This document shows positions 8,814-17,477 of a stretch of DNA of 64,000 bases, piece by piece. A program made the position numbers and the translations under genes. Source of the stretch: Marivita sp051251565 (GTDB lineage: Bacteria; Pseudomonadota; Alphaproteobacteria; Rhodobacterales; Rhodobacteraceae); the NCBI RefSeq assembly GCF_051251565.1, contig NZ_JBPOFB010000005.1, positions 244,354 to 308,353 on the forward strand, written 5' to 3'. Position 1 is the stretch's first letter; each line of letters opens with the position of its first letter. The notes beneath the pieces are model-generated. The model saw nothing but the letters and a program-made list of their open reading frames with translations, made no database searches and was not told where the DNA came from.

Positions 8814-10427
8814 ATGACGCAATACGACTACATCCTCATCGGCGCGGGTTCTGCCGGGTGCGTGCTGGCCGAACGGCTAAGCGCCTCGGGCCGGCACTCT
8901 GTCCTTGTCCTTGAAGCGGGCGGTCGCAGCCTGACCCCGTGGGTGACCCTGCCTGTCGGCTATGGCAAATCCTATTTCGATCCAGCCGTGAACTGGAAAT
9001 ACGAGACCGAACCCGACACCGAATTGGCAGGGCGCAAAGCCTATTGGCCCCGTGGCAAGGTGGTCGGCGGGTCCGGTGCGATCAACGCGCTGGTCTACGC
9101 GCGCGGACTGCCCGGCGATTTCGACGACTGGGCCGCCTCGGGGGCAACCGGATGGGATTGGCCCACCGTGCGCGCCACCTATGACGCGCTGGAAACCCGC
9201 GTGGGCGTGGATGGGCGCAAGCAGGGCACCGGGCGACTGCATGTGCAAGACGTGTCAGATCAGATCCACCCGGCCAATCGCCACTATTTCGCCGCCGCCA
9301 AGGAATTGGGCTTGCCCGCAACGGACGACATGAACGGCCCCGATGCAGAAGGCGCGACCATCTACCAGATCAACACGAGCGGTGGGCGGCGGATGCATTC
9401 CGCGCGCGCGCATCTGCGGCCTGCGCTCAAACGCGCAAACGTGCGGCTGATGACAGGCGCCTTGGTTGAGAAACTGATCTTTGAGGGCACCCGCGCCGTG
9501 TCAGTGCAACTGCGCCGCAAGGACCGTGTTGAAACCATCCGCGCCACCCGCGAGATCATCCTGTCAGCGGGCAGCGTAACGTCGCCCCGGCTCTTGCAAC
9601 TTTCGGGGATTGGCCCCGCAGATCTGCTTCGGTCGAACGGCATCACGCCACTGATCGACAATGCCGCTGTGGGTGGAAACCTTCAGGATCATCTTGGCGT
9701 CAACTACTATTTCCGCGCCACGGAACCAACGCTGAACAATGTGCTGCGCCCGTTCCACGGCAAGGTCCGCGCGGCTCTTGAATATGCGCTGCGACGGCGC
9801 GGCCCGCTTGCGCTGTCGGTCAACCAATGCGGCGGGTATCTGCGGTCACACCCCAGCCTCGACCGGCCCGACCAGCAGCTTTACTTCAACCCGGTCACCT
9901 ATACGCTGACCCCAAACGGCAAACGCACCGTTGTGCAGCCCGATCCGTTTCCGGGCTTCATCATCTCCTTCCAGCCCTCGCGTCCGACCAGCCGAGGCCG
10001 CATCGACATCCGCAGCAGCGATCCCGCCGCCGCCCCGCTGATCCAGCCCAATTCGCTTAGCACACCAGAGGATTGCGCGCAGGTCATCGCAGGCGGGCTG
10101 TTGTGCCAAAGCCTCATGAAGACGGCAGCCCTGACCGGGCTGGTCGAGGCAGCGATGAACCCTGACCTGCGCCGCATGTCGCCCGATGACATCCTTGCCG
10201 ATTTCCGCGAACGCGGCAGCACGGTGTTCCACCCGGTCGGCACCTGCCGGATGAGCGCCGAGGCCAAGGGCGCGGTCGTCTGTCCGCGCCTTAAGGTGCA
10301 CGGGGTGGCGGGCCTGCGCGTGGTGGACGCATCGGTTTTTCCCAATATCACCTCGGGCAACACAAATGCGCCGACAATGATGCTGGCGCACCGCGCCGCA
10401 GACCTGATCCTTGAGGACGCCATATGA
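8814..10427 (+). CDS. GMC-family FAD-dependent alcohol/choline-type dehydrogenase
   Basis: 537 residues. The N-terminal Rossmann motif is YILIGAGSAGCVLAERLS, the GMC signature 1 region is GKVVGGSGAINALVYARG, and signature 2 is GSVTSPRLLQLSGIGP. The C-terminal active-site segment (FHPVGTCRM, then NITSGNTNAPTMMLAHRAAD) keeps the catalytic His. Members oxidise primary alcohols to aldehydes with FAD (choline, PEG, alkanols). Its stop overlaps the next start by 4 bases. ATG 8814 has a poor ribosome site; an in-frame GTG at 8802 is possible. Substrate cannot be read from the sequence; choline is unlikely to be implied because no betaine genes are near. Confidence 0.87.
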   Translation: MTQYDYILIGAGSAGCVLAERLSASGRHSVLVLEAGGRSLTPWVTLPVGYGKSYFDPAVNWKYETEPDTELAGRKAYWPRGKVVGGSGAINALVYARGLPGDFDDWAASGATGWDWPTVRATYDALETRVGVDGRKQGTGRLHVQDVSDQIHPANRHYFAAAKELGLPATDDMNGPDAEGATIYQINTSGGRRMHSARAHLRPALKRANVRLMTGALVEKLIFEGTRAVSVQLRRKDRVETIRATREIILSAGSVTSPRLLQLSGIGPADLLRSNGITPLIDNAAVGGNLQDHLGVNYYFRATEPTLNNVLRPFHGKVRAALEYALRRRGPLALSVNQCGGYLRSHPSLDRPDQQLYFNPVTYTLTPNGKRTVVQPDPFPGFIISFQPSRPTSRGRIDIRSSDPAAAPLIQPNSLSTPEDCAQVIAGGLLCQSLMKTAALTGLVEAAMNPDLRRMSPDDILADFRERGSTVFHPVGTCRMSAEAKGAVVCPRLKVHGVAGLRVVDASVFPNITSGNTNAPTMMLAHRAADLILEDAI

Positions 10428-11596
10428 CCCTGCCCTATTCCCCCTCCGGTGCGGTGCCCGTGGGCTATGACCGTGGCAAGGATGACACCGGCCCCCGCAT
10501 CCGCAAGATTGAAACGTTCTGCACTCCTATGGTTGGGTTTGTGCGCGTCACCGCCGAAGACGGCACCACAGGATGGGGGCAGGTGTCGACATATAACAGC
10601 GATCTGACCTGCGAAATCCTGCATCGTCAGGTGGCCCCCTGGGCCTTGGGGCGCGGGATGGACGCGCTGGAGGATGTGATCGCCGAGGTGCCCCTGCGCG
10701 AACATAAATTTCCGGGCACCTATCTGTGCCGGGCCATGGCGGGGCTCGACACCGCGGTATGGGATTGGCGCGGCAAGGCCGCAGGCAAACCCGTGGCGGC
10801 ACTGCTCGGCGGCACGTCGGGTCCGATCCGCGCCTATGCATCGTCGATGCGCCGCGACATCTCCCCCGAGGACGAGGCCGCGCGCCTGATTGCGCTGCGC
10901 GACACCAAGGGGTTTGACGCGTTCAAGGTGCGTGTGGGCGCCGAATGTGGACAAGACCGCGATGAATGGCCGGGTCGGACCGAGGCGATCATCCCTGCGA
11001 TCCGCAGCGCCCTTGGCACAGAGGCCGCCCTTTTGGTGGATGGCAATTCAGGCTTCAGCTCCGCCCGTGCGATCACCGTGGGACATATGCTCGAAGATCA
11101 CGGCTACGGGCATTTTGAAGAACCCTGCCCTTATTGGGAAATGGAACAAACCGCCGAAGTGACGCGCGCCCTGTCAATCAACGTGTCAGGCGGCGAACAG
11201 GATTGGGATCTCCAGCACTGGAAACGCATGATCGCCCTGCGCGCTGTCGACATCATCCAACCTGATATCCTTTATCTGGGCGGCATCACCCGCAGCATGC
11301 AGGTGGCACGTATGGGACACGCGGCGGGCTTGCCCTGCACGCCCCATTGCGCCAACCTGTCATTGGTGACGCTGTTCACCATGCATCTGCTGCGCGCAGT
11401 GCCCAATCCGGGTAAATATCTCGAATTCTCGATCGAGGGCGCGGACTACTACCCATGGCAGGACCACCTGTTTGTCACCGATCCCTATACGATCACCAAC
11501 GGCCAAGCGACGGTCACAGACGCACCTGGCTGGGGTGTTGAGATCCACTCAGACTGGCTCGCCAAATCCCGCTACGGCTGTAGCGAAATGCACTGA
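10424..11596 (+). CDS. Enolase-superfamily enzyme, mandelate racemase/muconate lactonizing type
   Basis: 390 residues with a capping domain and a (beta/alpha)7-beta barrel. The visible active-site set is KVR (Lys base; FDAFKVRVG), metal ligands in VDGNSG, FEEPCP and GGEQD, and QPD plus TPHC, which could supply the Asp-His dyad of the mandelate racemase subgroup. Such enzymes remove the alpha proton of a carboxylate, usually dehydrating sugar acids or racemising. It is translationally coupled (ATGA) to the GMC oxidoreductase. This suggests oxidation of an alcohol to an acid that is then dehydrated or isomerised. Substrate unknown. Confidence 0.85.
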   Translation: MTLPYSPSGAVPVGYDRGKDDTGPRIRKIETFCTPMVGFVRVTAEDGTTGWGQVSTYNSDLTCEILHRQVAPWALGRGMDALEDVIAEVPLREHKFPGTYLCRAMAGLDTAVWDWRGKAAGKPVAALLGGTSGPIRAYASSMRRDISPEDEAARLIALRDTKGFDAFKVRVGAECGQDRDEWPGRTEAIIPAIRSALGTEAALLVDGNSGFSSARAITVGHMLEDHGYGHFEEPCPYWEMEQTAEVTRALSINVSGGEQDWDLQHWKRMIALRAVDIIQPDILYLGGITRSMQVARMGHAAGLPCTPHCANLSLVTLFTMHLLRAVPNPGKYLEFSIEGADYYPWQDHLFVTDPYTITNGQATVTDAPGWGVEIHSDWLAKSRYGCSEMH

Positions 11597-11599
11597 CAA

Positions 11600-11620
11600 G
11601 GCAGCGTACGAAACGCTGCC
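11600..11620. terminator. Hairpin between convergent operons
   Basis: GGCAGCGT-N5-ACGCTGCC, an 8-bp perfect stem in the 36-base gap between the enolase-superfamily stop and the tupA stop. It is placed to act as a terminator for both directions. No T-tract is visible. Confidence 0.6.
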
Positions 11621-11632
11621 CGCCCCCAGACC

Positions 11633-12451
11633 CTATTGATCCGGTGCGTTCGGGAAAAAGAGCTGTTGATCAGCCACTGTGTACCCGGCGATGGCGTCTT
11701 GGCCATCTTCCGAGACCAGCCAATCGGCAAAGGTCTGGGCCGCCGCGACGTTCACGTTGGGGCATGTGACCGGGTTCACCGGGATCACGCCATATTGGTT
11801 GAACATATCCTCATCGCCCTGCACCGCGATGATGTAGTCCTGCTTGTTGCCAAAGGTGATCCAGGTGGCGCGGTCCGTCATGACATAGGCGCCCATGCCA
11901 ATCCCGGTATTGAGCGTCGCCCCCATGCCTGAGCCTGTTTCGCGGTACCATTGCCCGGATGCGGCTGTGGGGTCGACCCCGCTGGCAGACCACAGCGACA
12001 GCTCTTTCTTATGTGTGCCGCTGTCATCCCCGCGCGACGCGAACAGCGCGGCTTTTTCGGCGATCTGCGCAAGCGCGCCTTGCACATCGGTCATGCCCAC
12101 AACACCTGCCGGGTCCGCTGCGGGGCCAACAATGACAAAGTCATTATACATCAGGTCCATGCGTTCTGTGCCGAAACCGGCGGCGACAAACGCCTCTTCG
12201 GATGCCTTGGCATGCACCAATAGCACGTCACCATCGCAGTTCTCGGCGTTCTTGATCGCCTGCCCGGTGCCCACGGCCACGACATTGACCTGAATGCCGG
12301 TCTTGTCCTGAAAGATCGGCAGCAGGTACTCATAGAGCCCCGAATTCGCTGTCGATGTTGTGGATTGCACAATGATGGACTGGTCCTGCGCCCAAGCGGC
12401 GCCCGTCAAAAGCAGCGCCACTGCGCCTGCGCCAAGTGTCTTTCCAAGCAT
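11633..12451 (-). CDS. tupA: Tungstate ABC transporter, periplasmic binding protein
   Basis: 272 residues. A signal peptide (MLGKTLGAGAVALLLTGAAWA-) is followed by IIVQSTTSTANSGLYEYL. The TTST.NSGL stretch at the mature N-terminus is the recognisable TupA oxyanion-binding loop. Further on, SRGDDSGTHKKEL and GMGATLNTG match the same family. It captures tungstate (or molybdate) for import to supply pterin enzymes. ATG 12451 has GGGAG upstream; the ORF extends further but without such a site. It is the last gene of tupB-tupC-tupA. Its distinction from phosphate- or sulfate-binding relatives rests on the TTST motif. Confidence 0.82.
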   Translation of the reverse strand: MLGKTLGAGAVALLLTGAAWAQDQSIIVQSTTSTANSGLYEYLLPIFQDKTGIQVNVVAVGTGQAIKNAENCDGDVLLVHAKASEEAFVAAGFGTERMDLMYNDFVIVGPAADPAGVVGMTDVQGALAQIAEKAALFASRGDDSGTHKKELSLWSASGVDPTAASGQWYRETGSGMGATLNTGIGMGAYVMTDRATWITFGNKQDYIIAVQGDEDMFNQYGVIPVNPVTCPNVNVAAAQTFADWLVSEDGQDAIAGYTVADQQLFFPNAPDQ

Positions 12452-12482
12452 TTCGATCTCTCCCTCGTGTGGTCTTGGAGTG

Positions 12483-13238
12483 TCAGACGACAAGTTTGCC
12501 GTTCAGGTAATCCCGTGCCGCGTCGCTTTGCGGGTCGGGGAAAAAGTCGGTCGCTTTTGTGTGTTCTGCGACGCGCCCACGATGCACGAACACGACATCA
12601 TCCGCCATGCGCCGCGCTTGGCCCACGTCATGGGTGACAAAGATGATCCGCACCCCCCGCGCGCGCGCGTCGCGCACAATGGCTTCGATCGCCAGCACCG
12701 AGGCCGGATCAAGACTGGCAGTGGGTTCATCCAGAAACAGCACCTCGGGATCAGTGGCCAGGGCGCGCGCCAGCGCCAGCCGCTGTGCTTCGCCGCCGGA
12801 CAAAAGTCGCGCGGGCTGATCGGCTTTATGTGCCAGCCCAACATGCTCCAACAGGTCCGCAGCGCGCGCACGGCCCTTGCCACGGGCCTTGAGGACAAAA
12901 TCGATATTCGCCACCACAGAACGCCGCAACAAGACAGGTTTCTGAAACACCAAAGCCTGCCGTGCTGTCACCTGTCCTGCATTCTGCCCGCCCCACGCGA
13001 TAGTGCCCGCTGTGGGCTGCATCAATCCGTGCAACAGCTTGAGCAGCAGGCTCTTGCCTGATCCGTTTTGCCCCATGATCATCGTGCAGCCCGAAGCCCC
13101 GAGATCAAGCGAGACCCCATCCAGAACAGTCACAGTTCCAAACCGCAAGACAACATCCCGCACCGCCAAAGGCAGAAGTGGCGCGCTGTGCTGCGCCCGC
13201 GCCATGCGCCCTGAATGGATCATTGCCGAGTCAGACAT
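12483..13238 (-). CDS. tupC: Tungstate ABC transporter, ATP-binding protein
   Basis: 251 residues. Walker A is GQNGSGKSL, with Leu in place of the more usual Ser/Thr after Lys-Ser. The signature is LLSGGEAQR, Walker B is VLFLDEPTASLD, and the switch His is in VTHD. It overlaps the permease stop by 8 bases and lies 31 bases before tupA, so it is the energy-coupling subunit of this importer. Confidence 0.85.
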   Translation of the reverse strand: MSDSAMIHSGRMARAQHSAPLLPLAVRDVVLRFGTVTVLDGVSLDLGASGCTMIMGQNGSGKSLLLKLLHGLMQPTAGTIAWGGQNAGQVTARQALVFQKPVLLRRSVVANIDFVLKARGKGRARAADLLEHVGLAHKADQPARLLSGGEAQRLALARALATDPEVLFLDEPTASLDPASVLAIEAIVRDARARGVRIIFVTHDVGQARRMADDVVFVHRGRVAEHTKATDFFPDPQSDAARDYLNGKLVV

Positions 13239-13950
13239 AGGCTTGCCGCGCCGCGGTCATGCGCACCGATTGCACCGCCGCATTCACACCAAGTGCAATC
13301 ACCAGCAGTATGATCCCCAGCGCCAGCGCCAAGGCCAGATCCCCCTTTGATGTTTCAAGCGCGATGGCGGTAGTCATAACCCGCGTCAGGTGGTCGATAT
13401 TGCCACCGACAATGATCACAGCGCCCACTTCGGCCACAGCACGGCCAAACCCGGCAAGGCCCACGGTCAACAGCGAATAGCGCGCATCCCACAGCAGGGC
13501 CTGCACAGTTTGCAGACGCGTCAGGCAGAAAGACCGAAACTGGTCGGCATATTCGGTGTGCAGATCCTCCAGAACCTGCCGCGACAGCGCCGCCACGATA
13601 GGCGCAATCAGGATCGTCTGTGCAATGATCATCGCCGTCGGGGTATAGAGCAGCCCCAGAAACCCCAAAGGCCCGGATCGGGACAGGTGCAGGTAGACCA
13701 ACAGCCCCACCACGACCGGCGGCAGACCCATCAGAGCATTCATCACGATGAGAACCGCACCGCGCCCCCGGAACCGGCCAATCGCCACAAGCGCCCCAAT
13801 GGGCAGGCCAATGACGCAGGCAATCACAGTGGCCGTAAGGCTGACCCGCAAGGACAGCAGCACGATCTCCAATAGGTCCGCATCACCAGAGAACACCAGC
13901 GCGAGGGCAAGTCCAAGGGCGTCACCGATGCTTTGCAAAATTTCCCCCAA
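13231..13950 (-). CDS. tupB: Tungstate ABC transporter, permease
   Basis: 239 residues, five or six membrane helices and the permease EAA-like loop (DQFRSFCLTRLQTVQALLWDARYSLLTVGLAGFGRAVAEVG). This sequence style (GRAVAEVGAVIIVGGNI) is characteristic of TupB/WtpB permeases. The longest frame starts at a TTG (13950); a nearby ATG is out of frame, so the start is uncertain by a few codons. It is first in its operon. The roughly 190-base gap upstream (13951-14140) should hold its promoter and contains a small inverted repeat (ATGCA-N6-TGCAT near 14069-14085) but no gene. Confidence 0.82.
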   Translation of the reverse strand: MGEILQSIGDALGLALALVFSGDADLLEIVLLSLRVSLTATVIACVIGLPIGALVAIGRFRGRGAVLIVMNALMGLPPVVVGLLVYLHLSRSGPLGFLGLLYTPTAMIIAQTILIAPIVAALSRQVLEDLHTEYADQFRSFCLTRLQTVQALLWDARYSLLTVGLAGFGRAVAEVGAVIIVGGNIDHLTRVMTTAIALETSKGDLALALALGIILLVIALGVNAAVQSVRMTAARQAYV

Positions 13951-14140
13951 TGCGCATAATTTACGGACGAACCGAAGCTATGCAGCTTTGGAGGAAAAAA
14001 TTCAAGACCGGGGTTGTGGAAATTATCAGCCGATTTCAGAGCGTAAAGACCGAAAGCTTACAAGAAACGCATGCAAGTGACTGCATATTTTCCGAGCATG
14101 CATCAGCCTGGCCAACCTTGGCCCTCAACCGCCACCCGTA

Positions 14141-14842
14141 TCAGCTTTGCGCCGAAACCTGATATCCCGGCGCAGCGACGGCCTGCACCGTTGTGATCGG
14201 CTCCACACCGATCCAGGTGGTGCGTTCGATCACAAACAATGCGCTGCCCTCGGGGGTGGACAAATGCTTGGCGCTTTCGCCTTCGGCAGGCAGTGCCGAG
14301 AACCGAACATCAAGACGGCTGTAGGGCTTGTTGCGTACCAACCATTCATTGGCGCTCTGGACAGTCAGATCGACCTCCATAATCCCCGGCGTTGACCGCA
14401 GATCGACCCAACGGTCCTCAAAAATAAACGGGCGATTGTCTGCAAGATGCAACGCTTTGACCCGCAGCATCTTGACCGCCGCCTGAATGCCGAACCGCGC
14501 CATGATGGTCAGCGGCGTTTGCTCGACCGAGCGTCGGATCAATTGGTAATCATACTTGCTGCCGCGTTGCTCGACCTCGCGGCGGGTGATCGGAATGTCA
14601 AAGGTCGCCCGTGTGACCGGATCCGCCAGAACATGCGTGCCGCCCTTGCGTTTGCGTTCAACCAGCCCACTTTGAGACAGGTCCTGCATCGCCCGGTGCA
14701 CCGTGGTGCGCGCACAGCCCAGATCCTGCGCAATATCTTCGTCGCGCGGCAACCGGTCTCCCGGCGCATAGGTTCTGTCCAGAATCCGCGCACGAATGTC
14801 GTCGCGTACATCTGTCCAAGAAAGGCGGGGCTGGTCCTTCAA
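14141..14842 (-). CDS. hutC: Histidine utilisation repressor, GntR/HutC family
   Basis: 233 residues from a TTG at 14842 that overlaps the hutF stop (TTGA), with GGAG eight bases upstream; the longer frame reads hutF out of phase. An N-terminal GntR winged helix (about 10-70: LPRDEDIAQDLGCARTTVHRAM) precedes a UTRA effector domain (about 95-230). HutC represses hut genes until urocanate accumulates. It is co-transcribed with hutF and faces the hutIHGU operon across a 71-base divergent promoter that carries repeated motifs suitable as its operators. Confidence 0.88.
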   Translation of the reverse strand: MKDQPRLSWTDVRDDIRARILDRTYAPGDRLPRDEDIAQDLGCARTTVHRAMQDLSQSGLVERKRKGGTHVLADPVTRATFDIPITRREVEQRGSKYDYQLIRRSVEQTPLTIMARFGIQAAVKMLRVKALHLADNRPFIFEDRWVDLRSTPGIMEVDLTVQSANEWLVRNKPYSRLDVRFSALPAEGESAKHLSTPEGSALFVIERTTWIGVEPITTVQAVAAPGYQVSAQS

Positions 14843-16203
14843 ACACGCGTCTCCAACTGCATCATCATCTTTGTGAAATCGTAAATTATCGCGTCGCGCC
14901 GGATATGGCGACCCTCTTTGACCACATGCCGTCCCGCGCTCCAGACATCGCGCAGGCTTGGCTGTCCTGCGGCAAAGATCAAACTGTCCAAAAGCGCGTC
15001 CCCGTCCCGGTTGCACAGCCATTGCGTGTCCGTCTCGAGCCCGATCAGATCCGCCCAAGCGCCCGGCGCAATCCGGCCATTGTCGCGGCCTCCGGCCTGC
15101 GCACCACCGCGCACCGCAGCATCAAACATCACGCGCCCCGTAGACCGGTCCTGCGTGGCCAAAGCCGCGCGGGACAGGTCGCGCAACCGCTGCGAGTATT
15201 CCAATGTCTTCAGCTCTTCGAACAGCGAAATCTGGATGTTGGAATCCGACCCAACACCAATCCGACCACCCTGCCCCAGATAGCGCGTGCCGTTGAAGAT
15301 GCCGTCGCCAAGGCTCGACTCGGTCAGTGGGCACAGCCCGGCCACCGCCCCCGTCGCGGCAAGCGCATCGGTCTCAATATCCGTCATCTGTGTGCAATGG
15401 ATAAGACACCAGCGGTCATCCACCGCGTGATTGGCCAGCAGCCATTCGGTGGGACGCGCCCCAAGATGGGCCAGCACCTCGTCCACCTCAGCCACCTGTT
15501 CGGCCAGATGCATATGGATCGGCCCGGTCGGCGCGTGTTCGAGCATCTCGCGCAAGCCGTTCGGGTCCACCGCCCGCAACGAATGCGGTGCCATGCCGCC
15601 AGTGAAATCCGCAGGCCCGCGCGTCAGCGCGACCATCGCAGCACCGTGCAGGCGCAGGAATCGGTCAGGATCATTGTCGAACCGGCGCTGCCCGCCCTGC
15701 AAAGGTCGCAGATCACAACCGCCAAATTGGTACATCACCGGCAACAAAGTAAGGCCAATCCCGGTATCGATCGCCGCCGCGATGATGCGGTCCGACATCT
15801 CGGACAGCGTCGCATAGGGCACGCCGCCCACATCGTGATGCAAGTAATGGAATTCGGCCACGGCACCATAGCCCGCCTCCAGCATCTCCATATAAACCAG
15901 CGCCGCGATGGTCTGCACATTCTCCGGCGTCAATTGGTCAAGGAACTGGTACATCAATCGCCGCCAGCTCCAAAAGCTGTCGCGCGGGTCCGGCCCGCGC
16001 GCTTCGGTCAACCCGGCCATTGCACGCTGAAACGCGTGGCTGTGCAGGTTCACCGGCGCGGGCAACAACAGATCAACGCGCTGCGTGGGTGCGGACACCT
16101 GGGGCCCCACCTGAGCGATTCGGCCATCTGCACCGATGGCGACCTCGAAATCACGGTGCCAACCATCAGGCATAAGCCCCTGTTTTGCGTGAATGATCTG
16201 CAC
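14839..16203 (-). CDS. hutF: Formimidoylglutamate deiminase
   Basis: 454 residues, amidohydrolase superfamily. The first metal-binding motif is NLHSHAFQR, later His in the HLAEQ region (GPIHMHLAEQ), and the last Asp in GVGSDSNIQ. It converts N-formimidoyl-L-glutamate to N-formyl-L-glutamate plus ammonia, the step that defines the five-step Hut pathway used by pseudomonads and many alphaproteobacteria. Its partner HutG is encoded in the divergent operon. The start is GTG 16203 with GGAG eight bases upstream. It shares its promoter region with hutI. Confidence 0.92.
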   Translation of the reverse strand: MQIIHAKQGLMPDGWHRDFEVAIGADGRIAQVGPQVSAPTQRVDLLLPAPVNLHSHAFQRAMAGLTEARGPDPRDSFWSWRRLMYQFLDQLTPENVQTIAALVYMEMLEAGYGAVAEFHYLHHDVGGVPYATLSEMSDRIIAAAIDTGIGLTLLPVMYQFGGCDLRPLQGGQRRFDNDPDRFLRLHGAAMVALTRGPADFTGGMAPHSLRAVDPNGLREMLEHAPTGPIHMHLAEQVAEVDEVLAHLGARPTEWLLANHAVDDRWCLIHCTQMTDIETDALAATGAVAGLCPLTESSLGDGIFNGTRYLGQGGRIGVGSDSNIQISLFEELKTLEYSQRLRDLSRAALATQDRSTGRVMFDAAVRGGAQAGGRDNGRIAPGAWADLIGLETDTQWLCNRDGDALLDSLIFAAGQPSLRDVWSAGRHVVKEGRHIRRDAIIYDFTKMMMQLETRV

Positions 16204-16216
16204 AATAACAACTCCA

Positions 16217-16254
16217 TTGACATATTATGTAGGGACATATTAACCATATGTAGG
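16217..16254. promoter_or_regulatory. Divergent hutF/hutI promoter region with repeated motifs (candidate HutC operators)
   Basis: Only 71 bases separate the hutF and hutI starts. TATGTAGG occurs at 16226-16233 and again at 16247-16254, exactly 21 bases apart (two helical turns). GACATATT occurs at 16219-16226 and 16234-16241. A TTGACA (16217-16222) followed 15 bases later by TATTAA could be the hutI promoter, so a bound repressor would cover it. Assignment to HutC is an inference from location. Confidence 0.55.
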
Positions 16255-16274
16255 TTTTAAAACAAGGAGTCTGC

Positions 16275-17477
16275 ATGCTGGCGCCATTCGTCCTCACCGG
16301 GATCACAGCGGCAAGCCTGTCGCCCCAGACCGAGGGCTATGGGCTTGTACCGGATGCAGCGATTGTTGTGGAAAACGGCCTGATCGCATGGATCGGCACG
16401 CAGGCCACTTTACCCGCAGCCTTTGCGGCGCTCCCCAAGCAGGACCAAAACGGACGGCTGGTCACCCCGGCCCTGATCGACTGCCACACGCATATCGTTC
16501 ATGGCAGCAATCGGGCGCGCGAATTCGAGATGCGGCTGAACGGTGCCAGCTACGAAGAGATCGCCCGCGCCGGCGGGGGGATCGTGTCCACCGTGGCGGC
16601 AACACGCAGCGCGAGTGAGGCCGAGTTGTTGCAAAGCGCCCTGCCCCGCATCGACGCGCTGATTGCGCAAGGCGTGGGCACCGTCGAGATCAAGTCGGGC
16701 TACGGCCTTGATAGCGAAACGGAACTGAAAATGCTGCGCGTCGCCCGCGCTTTGGAACAGCATCGCCCCATCCGTGTTGTCACCAGCTTTCTGGGCGCGC
16801 ATGCGGTGCCTGCGGGGACCGATGCCGACAGCTATATCAACGACATTTGTATCCCGACCCTGACCGCCGCCCATGCCGAAGGATTTGTCGACGCGGTGGA
16901 CGGCTTCTGCGAAGGCATCGCCTTTGACACGGCACAGATCGCCCGCGTGTTCGATGCCGCACAGGCGCTCGGCCTGCCAGTGAAACTGCATGCCGAACAG
17001 CTGAGCCATCTGGGCGGAACCGCCTTGGCCGCAAAATACAATGCGCTGTCAGCGGATCATGTCGAATACGCGACCGAGACAGACGCCAAAGCGCTGGCCG
17101 CGTCCGGCACCATTGCTGTCCTGCTGCCCGGCGCATTCTACACGATCCACGAAACCCAGGCCCCGCCGGTTCAGGCATTCCGCGACCACGGCGTACCAAT
17201 GGCCGTGGGCACCGACTGGAACCCCGGATCGTCCCCCCTGGGGTCGCTCCTCTTGGCGATGAACATGGCCTGCACGCTGTTCCGCCTGACACCGGCCGAA
17301 GCTTTGGCGGGGACAACCCGCAACGCCGCCCGCGCGCTTGGCCTGACCGATTGCGGGGTCATCGCGCCGGGGATGCGTGCCGATCTGGCGATATGGAACG
17401 TCCAAGATCCTGCCGAACTGTCCTACGGCATCGGGATCACCCCGCTGCACAAACGCATTTTCGGAGGGGTCACATGA
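16275..17477 (+). CDS. hutI: Imidazolonepropionase
   Basis: 400 residues, amidohydrolase fold. Metal site DCHTHIVHGSNRAREFE near residue 75, then KSGYGLD, KLHAEQLSHLGG, and the Asp in AVGTDWNPGS. It hydrolyses 4-imidazolone-5-propionate to N-formimidoyl-L-glutamate, the third step of histidine breakdown. ATG 16275 is preceded by AAGGAG. It opens the hutI-hutH-hutG-hutU operon, with a 4-base overlap into hutH. Confidence 0.95.
   Translation: MLAPFVLTGITAASLSPQTEGYGLVPDAAIVVENGLIAWIGTQATLPAAFAALPKQDQNGRLVTPALIDCHTHIVHGSNRAREFEMRLNGASYEEIARAGGGIVSTVAATRSASEAELLQSALPRIDALIAQGVGTVEIKSGYGLDSETELKMLRVARALEQHRPIRVVTSFLGAHAVPAGTDADSYINDICIPTLTAAHAEGFVDAVDGFCEGIAFDTAQIARVFDAAQALGLPVKLHAEQLSHLGGTALAAKYNALSADHVEYATETDAKALAASGTIAVLLPGAFYTIHETQAPPVQAFRDHGVPMAVGTDWNPGSSPLGSLLLAMNMACTLFRLTPAEALAGTTRNAARALGLTDCGVIAPGMRADLAIWNVQDPAELSYGIGITPLHKRIFGGVT

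Noticed and set aside
14905..16260. 451-codon open frame antisense to hutF
   Set aside because: Opposite a recognised amidohydrolase; no protein-like motif pattern.
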